From CAZFCK01 sp964517355 (GTDB lineage: Bacteria; Desulfobacterota; Desulfovibrionia; Desulfovibrionales; Desulfovibrionaceae): a DNA stretch of 18,288 nt. Location of the stretch: the NCBI GenBank assembly GCA_964517355.1, contig CAZFCK010000088.1, forward strand, positions 1 to 18,288, given 5' to 3'. The position numbers and the translations under genes are program-made. The notes under the pieces are model-generated. The model searched no databases. It saw only the letters and a list, made by a program, of their open reading frames with translations, and was not told the origin of the DNA. Within the stretch, counting starts at the first letter, position 1. Every line of letters starts with the position of its first letter. This document shows, one piece after another, positions 6,113-14,370 of the stretch.

Positions 6113-9100
6113 TCACGACCCGCGGCGCACCTTGAAGAACGTGCAGTACAGGACGGGAACGACGACCAGGGTCAGCACGGTGGCGAAGGTCAGCCCGCCC
6201 ATGATCGTGACCGCCATGGGCGCGAAAAAGGCGTCCCACAAAAGCGGAGTCATGCCGAGCACCGTGGTGAAGGCCGCCATGCTCACAGGGCGCACGCGGC
6301 TTGTGGCCGCGTCCAGCACCGCCTGAAACGGCGTCTTGTCGTTGGCGCGTTCGATGTTGATTTGATCGAGCAGCACGATTTCGTTTTTGATCAGCATGCC
6401 CGAGAGGCTGAGAAAGCCCAGCATGGACATGAAACCGAAGGGCTTGTCCGCAAGCAGCATGCCGCAGGAAACGCCGATGACGGCCAGCGGCAGGCCCAGG
6501 AAGATGATGAGCGGGTGGCGCAACGTGTTGAACAGCATGACCGAGATGAAGAACATGGCCGTGAACGCGATAGGGACATTGGACATGAGCTTTCCGTTGG
6601 CTTCCACCTGTTCCTCATGTTCACCCCCCCATTCCAAAGTGTAGCCTTCCGGCAGTTTGATCCGCTCGATGGGGGCTTTCAACTGGCGGAAGAGTCCATC
6701 CGTGGTGCCCGTTATCTGTTTGCAGGAGACCCGGAGCACGCGCATGCGGTTGAGCCGGTGGATGACGGGCAGTTCCCACTGGAGGCTTTGTCCGTCCGTT
6801 ATTTGTTCCACGGGAATCCAATGCTGCCGGGATTCGCTCCACACATGGACGTTGTTGACGTTTTGGATTCCGTGTCGCTGTTCATTCGGGGGGCGGAGCA
6901 CAATGGGCAGGAGATCGTCCTCGTGCCTGTACATGCCGACCACTGCGCCTGAGAAATTCATGGCCAGGGAGCGCGACAGACCGGGCCTGGTGACGCCGGT
7001 TTCAAGGGAGCGCGCATTGGCCAGGTGCAGGGACTGGACTTTGACCGGATCGCCCCAGTCCGTGCGCACGCTCCTGGTGTTCCGGTGCCGCCACATGACG
7101 GATTGGACTTTTTGCGCCAGCATGCGCAGGGTGCCGGCGTCCGGGCCGCTGAGCCTGGCGACGACCGCGCCGCCGCCAGGACCGAGTTTAAAGGCGTCCA
7201 CACTGGTGATGGCTTCGGGGTGGCGTTCGAACAGGTAGCTGGAGATGCAGGCGCGTAGTGCGGGAATCCTCGTATAGTCGTCCAGGTTGACAAGGAGCTG
7301 GCCGTAGGAGCTGCTGGGCATGTGCGGTTCAAAGGTCAGCAGAAAGCGCAACGGCCCGCGGCCGGTGAAGGTCGCCACATCGGTCACGCCTTCCAGGGAG
7401 CGGATGTAGGAACCGATTTCCTCCACTTTTTCAGCGGTGCGTTCGATGTGCACGCCTTCAGGCATCCAGACGTCTACCGTGATTTGGGGGCGGTTCATGT
7501 CCGGCATGAAGTCCTGCTTCACGAACACGAACCCCCACATGGCGCAGAACAACATGGCCGCCACGGCGCACAGCGTGACCCAACGGTGGCCGATGCAGGC
7601 CCCCACGAACTTCCTGTATATTCCGAAAAACGGGCGCTCCTGCGCGCCCCCGTCCGTTGGGGAGTTTTTTGGCAAGAGGCAGATACACAGGAAGGGCGTC
7701 ACCTTGATGGCGATGATCCAGCTCAGGCCCAGTGACAGGGATATGACCTGGAACAGGCTTTTAAGCCACTCGCCGGTCATGTCCTTGGACAAGGTGATGG
7801 CCGCGAAGGCCAGGATGGCGATGCCCGTGGCGCCGAGCAGGGGCCATTGCGTCTCGCGCACGGTTTCCTCGGCCGCCAGATATTTGTCCATGCCTTGGCG
7901 CGTTTTCAGCACGATGCCCTCGGCCACCACGATGGCGTTGTCCACAAGCATGCCCAGGGCGATGATCAGCGCCCCCAGCGAGATGCGCTGGAGCGTGATG
8001 CCCTGGGCGAACATGCAGATGAACGTCGCCATGATGGTCAGCAGCAGCACGAAGCCGATGATGAACCCCTGGCGCACGCCCATGAAAAGTATCAGCAGCA
8101 GGATGACGATGGCGATGGACGAAAGCAGATTGAACTCGAAGCCCTGGACGGCCTGCTCCACTGTTTCGGATTGGTGCGCCATGGCCTGGATTTCGACTCC
8201 CAAGGGGATGCGTTTTTTCAGATCCTCAAGCCGCTGGGTTATGGCCTTGCCCATGGCGATGACATCGCCCCCGGACACGGTGGAGATGCCGATGCCCACG
8301 GCGGGTTGCCCGTTCCAGCGCATGATCTCCACCGGGGGGTCCAGGTAGTCTTTTTTGATCGCCGCCACGTCCTTGAGGCGTATCATGTGCCCTTCAGCCC
8401 CCCCTTGAATGAGCTGGTCCTCCAGTTCGCGGATATCCAGATAATCGCCGGTCACGCGCAGGCGCACGTCTTCCGAGCCCACCAGGACCTTTCCCGATTC
8501 CGTGACCGAGTTCTGCTGCGTGACGGCGTTGAAAATCTCCTGGGGGGCGATGCCGAGCTGCACGAGCCTGGGGCGATCTATTTCCACGTACAGCACTTCG
8601 TTGGGCAGGCCCCAGAAATCGATGCGTCCCACATCCTGACACAACAGCAGTTCCCGGCGGAGATCCAGGGCGATTTCCTTCAGGTCGTGGGGCGGATACC
8701 CCTCCCCGGTGAGCGCGAAGAACACACCGTAGACATCGCCGAAATCGTCGTTGACCGTGGGCGGATGACACCCCTCCGGGAGCGCGGCCGCCGCGTGTCC
8801 GACCTTGCGCCGCAGTTCGTCCCAGATTTGCGGCAGGGTGTCTTTGTCGTAAAAATCCTGAATTTCGGTAAAGATGATCGACAGGCCCGCCCGTGATATG
8901 GAACGGACTTCCTTTAATTGTTTCAATTCCTGGACCGCGATCTCCAGAGGCTCCGTGACTTCCAGTTCAACCTGCTCCGCTGTGGCGCCCGGATACTGCG
9001 TGTAGATCACCGCCTCTTTGATGGTGAATTCCGGGTCTTCCAGGCGGCCGAGCTTGTCGTACGCGAAGGCGCCCCCGATAATGATCAGGGCTATGCACAC

Positions 9101-9145
9101 GGACATGATCGCTTTGCGGCGCGTTGCGTATCCGGCGAGATTCAT
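6113..9145 (-). CDS. RND-family efflux pump, inner-membrane permease
   Basis: The 1010-residue protein is the proton-driven inner-membrane subunit of a tripartite RND exporter of the AcrB/HAE type. It has TM1 at about 13-30, a first periplasmic loop, a helix block from about 337 to 485, a second periplasmic loop and a final helix block to the C-terminus. The proton-relay motif in TM4 reads GMLVDNAIVV, with D402 kept but the second aspartate replaced by N403. The TM10 lysine is K920 in MLIKNEIVLLD. The length is typical of the family. The ATG shares ATGA with the stop of the fusion-protein gene, so the two are translationally coupled. No TolC-like gene is present, so the outer-membrane channel must be supplied from elsewhere. 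The substrates are unknown. Confidence 0.93.
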   Translation of the reverse strand: MNLAGYATRRKAIMSVCIALIIIGGAFAYDKLGRLEDPEFTIKEAVIYTQYPGATAEQVELEVTEPLEIAVQELKQLKEVRSISRAGLSIIFTEIQDFYDKDTLPQIWDELRRKVGHAAAALPEGCHPPTVNDDFGDVYGVFFALTGEGYPPHDLKEIALDLRRELLLCQDVGRIDFWGLPNEVLYVEIDRPRLVQLGIAPQEIFNAVTQQNSVTESGKVLVGSEDVRLRVTGDYLDIRELEDQLIQGGAEGHMIRLKDVAAIKKDYLDPPVEIMRWNGQPAVGIGISTVSGGDVIAMGKAITQRLEDLKKRIPLGVEIQAMAHQSETVEQAVQGFEFNLLSSIAIVILLLILFMGVRQGFIIGFVLLLTIMATFICMFAQGITLQRISLGALIIALGMLVDNAIVVAEGIVLKTRQGMDKYLAAEETVRETQWPLLGATGIAILAFAAITLSKDMTGEWLKSLFQVISLSLGLSWIIAIKVTPFLCICLLPKNSPTDGGAQERPFFGIYRKFVGACIGHRWVTLCAVAAMLFCAMWGFVFVKQDFMPDMNRPQITVDVWMPEGVHIERTAEKVEEIGSYIRSLEGVTDVATFTGRGPLRFLLTFEPHMPSSSYGQLLVNLDDYTRIPALRACISSYLFERHPEAITSVDAFKLGPGGGAVVARLSGPDAGTLRMLAQKVQSVMWRHRNTRSVRTDWGDPVKVQSLHLANARSLETGVTRPGLSRSLAMNFSGAVVGMYRHEDDLLPIVLRPPNEQRHGIQNVNNVHVWSESRQHWIPVEQITDGQSLQWELPVIHRLNRMRVLRVSCKQITGTTDGLFRQLKAPIERIKLPEGYTLEWGGEHEEQVEANGKLMSNVPIAFTAMFFISVMLFNTLRHPLIIFLGLPLAVIGVSCGMLLADKPFGFMSMLGFLSLSGMLIKNEIVLLDQINIERANDKTPFQAVLDAATSRVRPVSMAAFTTVLGMTPLLWDAFFAPMAVTIMGGLTFATVLTLVVVPVLYCTFFKVRRGS

Positions 9146-10269
9146 CCGTCGAGTCCCTCTTTGCCGGCGGCCATGGGCCGCACCAGCGATTCCTCACGCA
9201 GGGTGTGGACTCCGGCGACGGCGACGTGCGTTCCGGCGCGGAGACCTTTGAGGATTTTCACGCTGTCTCCGGTCAAAACGGTTGCCTCAACCTCCTGCTT
9301 GCGCGGATTGCCCCCCTGCGGATCGATGACCCAGACGTATTGCTTGCCGTCCGGCCCTTGCCACAGCGCCTCCACAGGCACGAAGGTCGCGGCGTCCGGG
9401 CGCGCCGCCTGTTCCCTGGCGGGCATCCGCGCTTTCACCGAGGCGGTCATTCCCGGATAGACCATGACGTTTTCGGGGCGCGCGAGGGAGACCACCACCT
9501 CATAGGAGCGGGTGACGGGATCGGACTCCGCGCTGTATTCCCGCACGCGCGCCTGCAACCACCGCTGCGGTTCAACGTCGGCGTCGAAGTGCACCAGGAG
9601 ATTCCTGAATCCGGACACGCCTTCCCGGGCAATGAGGCGTTCAGGAATTTGAATCACCACCTCGATGGTCGATATGTCTTGAAACGAAAGGATGGGCTGC
9701 TTGGCTTGCACGTGTTCGTAGTTCTCCACGTTGCGGCTCACGACCACGCCCTCGAAAGGGGCGGGCAGCTCTGTATCGGCCAGCGCCTTCTCGCGGGTGC
9801 GCAGTTCCGCCAGGGCGACTTCATAGGCGGTCTGCACGTTTTCGTAATCGCCTTGGGTGGCTACGTTTTTGGCCAGCAATCTGCGGAATCTCTCCAGCTC
9901 GTGTTCGGCGTAACTGCATTTTGCTCTGGCCGCGTCGAGAGCATGTTTGAAATCGCGCTGATCCAGCCTGGCGAGGATTTCCCCCTTTTGGATCACGCGG
10001 CCTTCCCTGGCGTTGAGCGTCCGCAGCAGGCCGGGCACGGAAAACCCCAGCTGGACGCGGCGGCGGGCTCGCACCGTGCCAGGAAACACGCGCAACCGTT
10101 CGTTGTCCAGGGTGTGCGCCACCGCCGTGGGGATGGGGCGCAGGACGATATTATTCGCCTGGGGAGCGGGGGGCGGTGTCTCTTGGGCGAACAGGGCCAA
10201 GGCGCCGGCGCCGAGTCCGAGGGCCACCATACTCACGAGCATTGTTTTGACGAGATGTTTGGGCAGCAT
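9142..10269 (-). CDS. RND efflux membrane fusion protein (periplasmic adaptor)
   Basis: This 375-residue HlyD/AcrA-type adaptor links the RND pump to an outer-membrane channel. A single hydrophobic segment (8-28) is an uncleaved anchor or signal peptide. The split lipoyl domain is seen at GFSVPGLLRTLNAREGRVI (75-93) and again around APFEGVVVSRN (170-180). Between them is an alpha-helical hairpin (about 105-165). Beta-barrel and membrane-proximal domains follow (VYPGMTASVKARM, then FVPVEALWQG). The ATG at 10269 is preceded by AGGAAGGA at good spacing. The longer in-frame reading would start inside the promoter region and is rejected. The gene leads the two-gene pump operon. Confidence 0.92.
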   Translation of the reverse strand: MLPKHLVKTMLVSMVALGLGAGALALFAQETPPPAPQANNIVLRPIPTAVAHTLDNERLRVFPGTVRARRRVQLGFSVPGLLRTLNAREGRVIQKGEILARLDQRDFKHALDAARAKCSYAEHELERFRRLLAKNVATQGDYENVQTAYEVALAELRTREKALADTELPAPFEGVVVSRNVENYEHVQAKQPILSFQDISTIEVVIQIPERLIAREGVSGFRNLLVHFDADVEPQRWLQARVREYSAESDPVTRSYEVVVSLARPENVMVYPGMTASVKARMPAREQAARPDAATFVPVEALWQGPDGKQYVWVIDPQGGNPRKQEVEATVLTGDSVKILKGLRAGTHVAVAGVHTLREESLVRPMAAGKEGLDG

Positions 10270-10303
10270 ATTCTTTCCTTCCTCACAGTTTTGAAAAGAG
10301 CCA

Positions 10304-10332
10304 ATAGTTAAGTTTATAAACTTTTTGTGCAA
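10304..10332 (-). promoter_or_regulatory. Proximal promoter of the RND operon with palindromic operator
   Basis: On the minus strand TTGCAC (10332-10327) and AACTAT (10309-10304) are 17 nt apart. The perfect 14-bp palindrome AAGTTTATAAACTT (10310-10323) lies inside the spacer. That layout suits repression by a dimeric regulator such as a TetR-family protein. No such gene lies in the window. The -10 match is weak, but the palindrome is exact. Confidence 0.45.
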
Positions 10333-10507
10333 AAAAAAGCCTTCTTTCGCCCCTGAGCTCATCTTTTCGCTCCCGGTTGCGGCGGGTGTTGCGCGCAAGG
10401 CCCCGTTGTCCGCCATGGGCGGGCATATGAGGCTATCATGGGCGTTTCGACGGCAAGGTCATACGCACCGCCGCAGTGCCGGGCGCCGAGCTGGCGTATG
10501 GGGCCTG

Positions 10508-10556
10508 GACACCAAGGATAGGGTTAATTGATAAAGCTACTTAACCTTAGTGTCAA
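10508..10556 (-). promoter_or_regulatory. Distal sigma-70 promoter with flanking dyad
   Basis: A consensus TTGACA (10556-10551 on the minus strand) is followed after exactly 17 nt by TATCAA (10533-10528), facing the RND operon about 250 nt away. GACACCAAGG (10508-10517) and CCTTAGTGTC (10545-10554) are inverted repeats (9 of 10) flanking the -10, and GGTTAA/TTAACC (10522-10527, 10541-10546) lies between them. This may be an operator. The rest of the 459-nt gap 10270-10728 shows no gene. Confidence 0.5.
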
Positions 10557-10578
10557 GACGCTGGGTGCGTTTTTTTTT
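10554..10578 (+). terminator. Terminator-like hairpin on the plus strand
   Basis: AAGACGC and GCGTTTT form a 7-bp stem (one G-U) around TGGGT, running into nine T residues on the plus strand. No plus-strand gene precedes it, so it may stop a short unannotated or antisense transcript upstream of cheR, or be coincidental. Confidence 0.4.
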
Positions 10579-10638
10579 GAGCGGGGAGACGGGGAATCCG
10601 GGTATACGGAAAAAAATAACGCCTCCGCCCTTGTTCCA

Positions 10639-10667
10639 TGGGCAACACTGCGCTAAAATGGTATAAT
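10639..10667 (+). promoter_or_regulatory. Extended -10 promoter of cheR
   Basis: A perfect TATAAT (10662-10667) with the upstream TG of an extended -10 (TGGTATAAT) lies 17 nt from the -35-like TGGGCA (10639-10644). The CheR start is about 60 nt downstream. It resembles a housekeeping promoter, with no sigma-28 signature. Confidence 0.7.
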
Positions 10668-10728
10668 GGAGATTTTGTACGACACTCCATAACCAAGGTC
10701 TTGCAGAGACGATGAGGGAGGCGCGACA

Positions 10729-11553
10729 TTGGGCACCATGTCGGATAGTGATTTTAAAAAGTTCAGTGAATTCGTGCATCAACGCATAGGCATCAAGCTG
10801 CCGCCCGCGAAGAAGATCATGGTGGAGACACGGCTGCAGAAGCGCCTGCGCGTGCTGGGCTTTGCGTCGCACAGGGAATATGTGCGCTACGTCTTCAGCC
10901 CCGAAGGCATGGACAAGGAGCTGAGCAACCTTATTGACGCCGTGACCACCAACACCACGCATTTTTTCCGGGAAAAGCAGCACTTCGACTACATTGCGAG
11001 GTCGGTGCTGCCGGATTGGCTGCAACAGCACGGGCGATACCGGAAGATGCTCTTTTGGAGCGCGGGGTGTTCCTTTGGAATGGAACCCTATACCCTGGCC
11101 ATGGTGCTGGCGGATTTTGCGGAGCGGAACTCGGGATTCGAGTTCGGCATATTGGGCACCGACATCTCCACCCAGGCGTTGCGCGATGCCGTGCGCGCCG
11201 TCTACGAAGAGGAGCGCGTCGCCTCCGTACCGCAACGCATGAAGGAAAAATACGTCCTGCGGAGCAAGGACCGCCGCAAGCGCCTGGTGCGCATGGCGCC
11301 GGATCTGCGACGGTTTGTTTCTTTCAAACAGCTTAACTTTATGGAGGAATTCTCCTTCGACAAACCCCTTGACGTGATCTTCTGCCGCAATGTGGTCATC
11401 TATTTCGACCGGGAAACACAAGAGCGGTTGTTCACTAAGTTTTGCCGCCAGCTCAAACCCGGCGGCCTGCTTTTCATCGGCCACTCCGAAAGTCTCACCG
11501 GCATGAACCTCCCCCTGAAGGTGGAGGCGCCCACCATTTATCGCAGAACGTAA
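10729..11553 (+). CDS. cheR: CheR-type chemotaxis protein methyltransferase
   Basis: The 274-residue product uses S-adenosylmethionine to methylate glutamates on chemoreceptors, giving chemotactic adaptation. The N-terminal helical domain (5-80) ends in TTNTTHFFRE. The Rossmann-like domain has WSAGCSFGMEPYTLAM (110-125) for the cofactor, GTDIS (143-147) and the FCRNVVIYFD segment (218-227). The usual GEEPY reads GMEPY, so the first glutamate is lost and the second is kept. Start choice: the TTG at 10729 has AGGGAGG 7 nt upstream. An ATG at 10738 (residue 4) is a plausible alternative with poorer spacing. The gene stands alone between the divergent RND operon and convergent pyk. It plausibly serves the chemoreceptor further right, which is inference. 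Confidence 0.93.
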   Translation: MGTMSDSDFKKFSEFVHQRIGIKLPPAKKIMVETRLQKRLRVLGFASHREYVRYVFSPEGMDKELSNLIDAVTTNTTHFFREKQHFDYIARSVLPDWLQQHGRYRKMLFWSAGCSFGMEPYTLAMVLADFAERNSGFEFGILGTDISTQALRDAVRAVYEEERVASVPQRMKEKYVLRSKDRRKRLVRMAPDLRRFVSFKQLNFMEEFSFDKPLDVIFCRNVVIYFDRETQERLFTKFCRQLKPGGLLFIGHSESLTGMNLPLKVEAPTIYRRT

Positions 11554-11584
11554 CGCATCGCCGACCGTCTTTCCCGGCGATGCG
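11554..11584. terminator. Hairpin between convergent cheR and pyk
   Basis: CGCATCGCCG (11554-11563) pairs perfectly with CGGCGATGCG (11575-11584) around an 11-nt loop. It begins directly after the cheR stop and lies about 30 nt beyond the pyk stop. Neither side has a good T-tract, so its strength as an intrinsic terminator is uncertain. Confidence 0.55.
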
Positions 11585-11614
11585 GAAAAAACGATCGGCG
11601 ATGGGGCGAAACCG

Positions 11615-13069
11615 TTATTTGAAGAATATTTTAATCTGATTCGTGGAAGTTTCCTGCGGGCATGGGGGCTGGTCGCAGCCGCGCAGCTGCCCTGGCGTGG
11701 GCTGGCCGGAGGTGATGACCACGCTTTCACCCTCTTTGATGAGCTCCGACTGCATCACGAAATTTTCAGCGCGTTGCAGATGGTTGGGGATATTGGGGTC
11801 CACCAGGTTGGGAGTGACGCCGAAAAAGAAGTTCAAGCCCTTGAGCACGCGCGGATTCGGGGTGATGGCGTAGATGTGCTGGCTGGGGCGCCGGCTGGAA
11901 ATGAGGCGCGCCGTGGCGCCGCTGGTCGAATGGCACACAAGGCCGGCGCTGCCCAGGTTGTCGGCCAGAAGTGAGGCGGCGTAGGCCAGATATTTCGCCG
12001 GATTGTGCTCCTTTTTGGGCGGATACGGGCCTTGCACGCGCTCCAGGTAGTATGCTTCCGCGCTTTGGGCGATGCCGTTGATGAACCGTACCGTTTCCAG
12101 GGGATATTTTCCTATGGCTGTTTCCTCGGAGAGCATCACGCAGTCCGCGCCGTCCAGAATGGCGTTGGCCACGTCCGTTGTTTCGGCGCGGGTGGGCACG
12201 GGGTTGCTGACCATGGAGAGCAGCATCTGCGTGGCCACGATGCTGGCCTTTTGCGCATGGCGGCAGGCGCGGATGATGCGCTTCTGGATCACGGGCAGGT
12301 CGAAGATGGGAGCCTCCAGCCCCAGGTCGCCGCGCGCCACCATCACCACGTCGGCCAGCGCCACGATAGCTTCGAGGTTGTCGTAGGCGTTGGTGCGTTC
12401 CAGCTTGGCCACCACGGGTATCCAGGTGCCGTGGTTCTTGATTTCCTCTTGTAAATCCTCAATATCCTCCTTTGTTTGCACAAAGGAAAGGGCGACGGCG
12501 TCGATACCCACGTCGAGCCCCTCGTGAAGGTCCACCCGGTCCTTTCTGGTCATGGCTTTGATGGGGTGCGCTTTGCCGGGAAAGGCGATGCCTTTGTGGG
12601 AAGTGAGGATGCCCGAATTGAGCGACGTGATGGCGAAAAGTTCGTTTTCCTTGATCACGCGCTCCACGGTGAAACGCAGCATGCCGTCGGAAAGCGATAC
12701 GGGCATGCCCTTGTCCAGCCCGTGCAGAAGCTGCGGAAAGTCCAGGCTGATGAAGGTGCCGTCCACAGCCGGATTGCCCGTGTGGTCCGGCAGTCCCAGA
12801 TAGCAGGTCGTTCCGGTGGGGATATGCAGGGGCGAGCCTTGCACTTCACCGATACGGGTTTTGGGGCCGCAGAGATCGCCCATGGCGGTGAGAGGTATGT
12901 TCAGCTCGTTTTCAATCCGGCGTATATCCTTAATCACAGGCTTGAAAGCCGCGGCGTTGGAGTGGGAGAAGTTCAACCGAAAGATACGCACCCCGTATTG
13001 CACCATTTCTTTCATGATCTCGTAGTCCATGGATGCGGGGCCGAGAGTGGCTACGATCTTGGTACGCAT
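11615..13069 (-). CDS. pyk: Pyruvate kinase
   Basis: The 484-residue enzyme converts phosphoenolpyruvate and ADP to pyruvate and ATP in the last step of glycolysis. The sequence opens with MRTKIVATLGPAS and shows RLNFSHSN (31-38), the B-domain region after GDLCGPKTRIG, the catalytic-lysine segment VVAKLER, the metal and substrate site ARGDLGLE, and the helix PTRAETTDVANAILDGAD. The common MLSGETA reads MLSEETA here. A full C-terminal domain follows, so it could be allosteric. The ATG at 13069 has AGGAGAGG just upstream. The much longer in-frame extension overlaps the opposite-strand gene and lacks family similarity, so it is rejected. It is transcribed alone, divergent from the unknown gene at 13397. 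Confidence 0.95.
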   Translation of the reverse strand: MRTKIVATLGPASMDYEIMKEMVQYGVRIFRLNFSHSNAAAFKPVIKDIRRIENELNIPLTAMGDLCGPKTRIGEVQGSPLHIPTGTTCYLGLPDHTGNPAVDGTFISLDFPQLLHGLDKGMPVSLSDGMLRFTVERVIKENELFAITSLNSGILTSHKGIAFPGKAHPIKAMTRKDRVDLHEGLDVGIDAVALSFVQTKEDIEDLQEEIKNHGTWIPVVAKLERTNAYDNLEAIVALADVVMVARGDLGLEAPIFDLPVIQKRIIRACRHAQKASIVATQMLLSMVSNPVPTRAETTDVANAILDGADCVMLSEETAIGKYPLETVRFINGIAQSAEAYYLERVQGPYPPKKEHNPAKYLAYAASLLADNLGSAGLVCHSTSGATARLISSRRPSQHIYAITPNPRVLKGLNFFFGVTPNLVDPNIPNHLQRAENFVMQSELIKEGESVVITSGQPTPGQLRGCDQPPCPQETSTNQIKIFFK

Positions 13070-13121
13070 ATGTCCTCTCCTGCGGGTTGGCGGTTGATGA
13101 GGGAACTGCCCATTGCTTTGT

Positions 13122-13129
13122 CGTATAGC
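13122..13129 (-). promoter_or_regulatory. Candidate extended -10 element for pyk
   Basis: On the minus strand TGCTATACG reads as an extended -10 about 55 nt upstream of the pyk start, but no good -35 is visible. The rest of the 327-nt gap 13070-13396 holds GC-rich hairpins (13266-13293 and 13323-13355) and no gene. Confidence 0.3.
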
Positions 13130-13265
13130 ACACATAGCCAGGAAAGCCAGCGGCAAAAAAGGACGGAAAACACGCGATCGCATTGCCGCCGGCATAAGTT
13201 GCGAGTATGTCGACAATGTCACATGCTGTAATTGCGGGGCCGGGGAGGCGTTCCCTCCTGGCTGC

Positions 13266-13293
13266 GGGGGGCTGCCCCCGGGGGGAAGCCCCC
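13266..13293. repeat. Tandem G/C hairpins in the pyk divergent region
   Basis: GGGGGG/CCCCC (13266-13271 with 13275-13279) and GGGGGG/CCCCC (13280-13285 with 13289-13293) form two adjacent stems with tiny loops. A further 8-bp dyad CCAGCGCC/GGCGCTGG lies at 13323-13330 and 13348-13355. They could insulate the divergent genes or be a dispersed GC-rich element. Confidence 0.45.
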
Positions 13294-13396
13294 TGATGCG
13301 CCATGTTGCCGCTGCAATGCCCCCAGCGCCATGGGGATGGCGATAGCGGCGCTGGCCCCCTTTGAAAAACTTTCGACAAAGTTTATCCTGGACCCC

Positions 13397-14308
13397 ATGA
13401 ATACGCCTGAAAACGCTTTGGCATATTTTTGCAAGGACCTTCTTGAGGACGGAGTGCCCATCTCCGAGGAAAGCCTGCGCGGTCTGGCCGCCACGTTGGG
13501 AGATTGCGACCACGGCGTTCTGGCCGGGAGGCTTGGCGACGTTGACGACGCTGAAGCCCAGCCCATGCGCGAACTGCTTTTGTTTCCGGACGAGCCGCTG
13601 GCCCGGGCGGTGGAAGGCTGGATAATGGAAAGGGGCTTCACCGCCCCCTTTGATCACCGGAAAGTCGCCGACGGATTGCGGGGCGTCCGCGTCAACTTCG
13701 TGTTTCCGGACGGCGCGTCCTTTTCCCTGAAGCTGGACGCCGCGGACGCGCAACAGTTCGTGGCGCGTCTGCATGCCCATTCCCCATTGCCCGGCGCGCT
13801 GACCGCAGCTTTAGAACAAGCCGGCCTAGAACATGAAGCCGCCGTGGCGGTCCGGGTCCGCTGCCGCCGCGCCAGATTTGCGTGGGACGAGGCGCGGGCG
13901 CAATTCGTGGCGCGCCTTGTCACCGGTTTGCAACGTTTGCGGACGGACGCGCAACACCTCGTGCAGGTGGTTTCCTGGGTGCTGGAATTTTGCTCCTCCG
14001 CCCCCGAAGATATTCCCCTGGCCCTGGCCCGCAAGCGCGACGATTTGCTGCGGCAGATGCGTCAGGCGCAGGAACTGGAGGACGCCCGCGCCAAATACAA
14101 TTTCGAGACACGGCGCATGCTGGGCATGGTGGAGCCGCATCTGGACGCGGGGGCGCTGCAACGGGAGCTGGCCTTGCTGGAGGCTGCGGCGATGGCCATT
14201 GGCGGATTGCCGCTAGCGCCCCAGTCATTGCTTGTTGAGCGGGATTTGGGCGATTGCGCCGACGTGGAGGCCATGCAATGCGCCCTGGGGCTCTTCGACC
14301 TGCCGTGA
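13397..14308 (+). CDS. Protein of unknown function, 303 residues
   Basis: I do not recognise this protein. It is soluble-looking, with no signal peptide or membrane segment. It begins MNTPENALAYFCKDLLEDG and is rich in Leu, Ala, Arg and Glu. The middle has a beta-like stretch (VRVNFVFPDGASFSLKLDA, about 98-116). From about residue 150 it is mostly helical and charged, including KRDDLLRQMRQAQELEDARAKY, which may form a coiled coil. Three-base periodicity and codon choice match the neighbouring genes, so it is probably real. The ATG at 13397 has only a weak ribosome-binding site. Longer in-frame starts would run through the GC hairpins and are less likely. It stands alone, convergent with tpx. 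Confidence 0.7.
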   Translation: MNTPENALAYFCKDLLEDGVPISEESLRGLAATLGDCDHGVLAGRLGDVDDAEAQPMRELLLFPDEPLARAVEGWIMERGFTAPFDHRKVADGLRGVRVNFVFPDGASFSLKLDAADAQQFVARLHAHSPLPGALTAALEQAGLEHEAAVAVRVRCRRARFAWDEARAQFVARLVTGLQRLRTDAQHLVQVVSWVLEFCSSAPEDIPLALARKRDDLLRQMRQAQELEDARAKYNFETRRMLGMVEPHLDAGALQRELALLEAAAMAIGGLPLAPQSLLVERDLGDCADVEAMQCALGLFDLP

Positions 14309-14316
14309 AATGCGAC

Positions 14317-14356
14317 CCGCGCGGGAGTATCCTTCAAGAGGGATTCTCCCGCGCGG
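14317..14356. terminator. Strong hairpin between convergent genes
   Basis: CCGCGCGGGAG (14317-14327) pairs perfectly with CTCCCGCGCGG (14346-14356). After a one-base mismatch a further ATCC/GGAT stem closes an 8-nt loop. It lies 9 nt after the stop of the unknown gene and 14 nt beyond the tpx stop, so it can serve both. The T-tract is poor on both sides. Confidence 0.65.
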
Positions 14357-14370
14357 TTCAGGAAAAGCGC

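Noticed and set aside
5763..6239. Long N-terminal extension of the nitroreductase
   Set aside because: It would overlap the RND gene end and the nested repeat. The GTG at 5762 has a strong RBS and matches family length.
7437..8896. Long plus-strand ORFs opposite the RND pump
   Set aside because: They are shadows of a clearly functional RND gene. Their composition is biased and there is no RBS.
10325..10531. 68-codon plus-strand ORF in the RND-cheR gap
   Set aside because: It covers promoter elements, has no RBS and has an Arg-rich composition without a recognisable domain.
10537..11730. 397-codon minus-strand ORF across cheR
   Set aside because: Antisense to cheR and running through promoter and terminator signals.
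13070..13780. N-terminal extension of pyruvate kinase
   Set aside because: The family begins at MRTKIVATLGP with a good RBS. The extension overlaps the opposite-strand gene and the GC hairpins.
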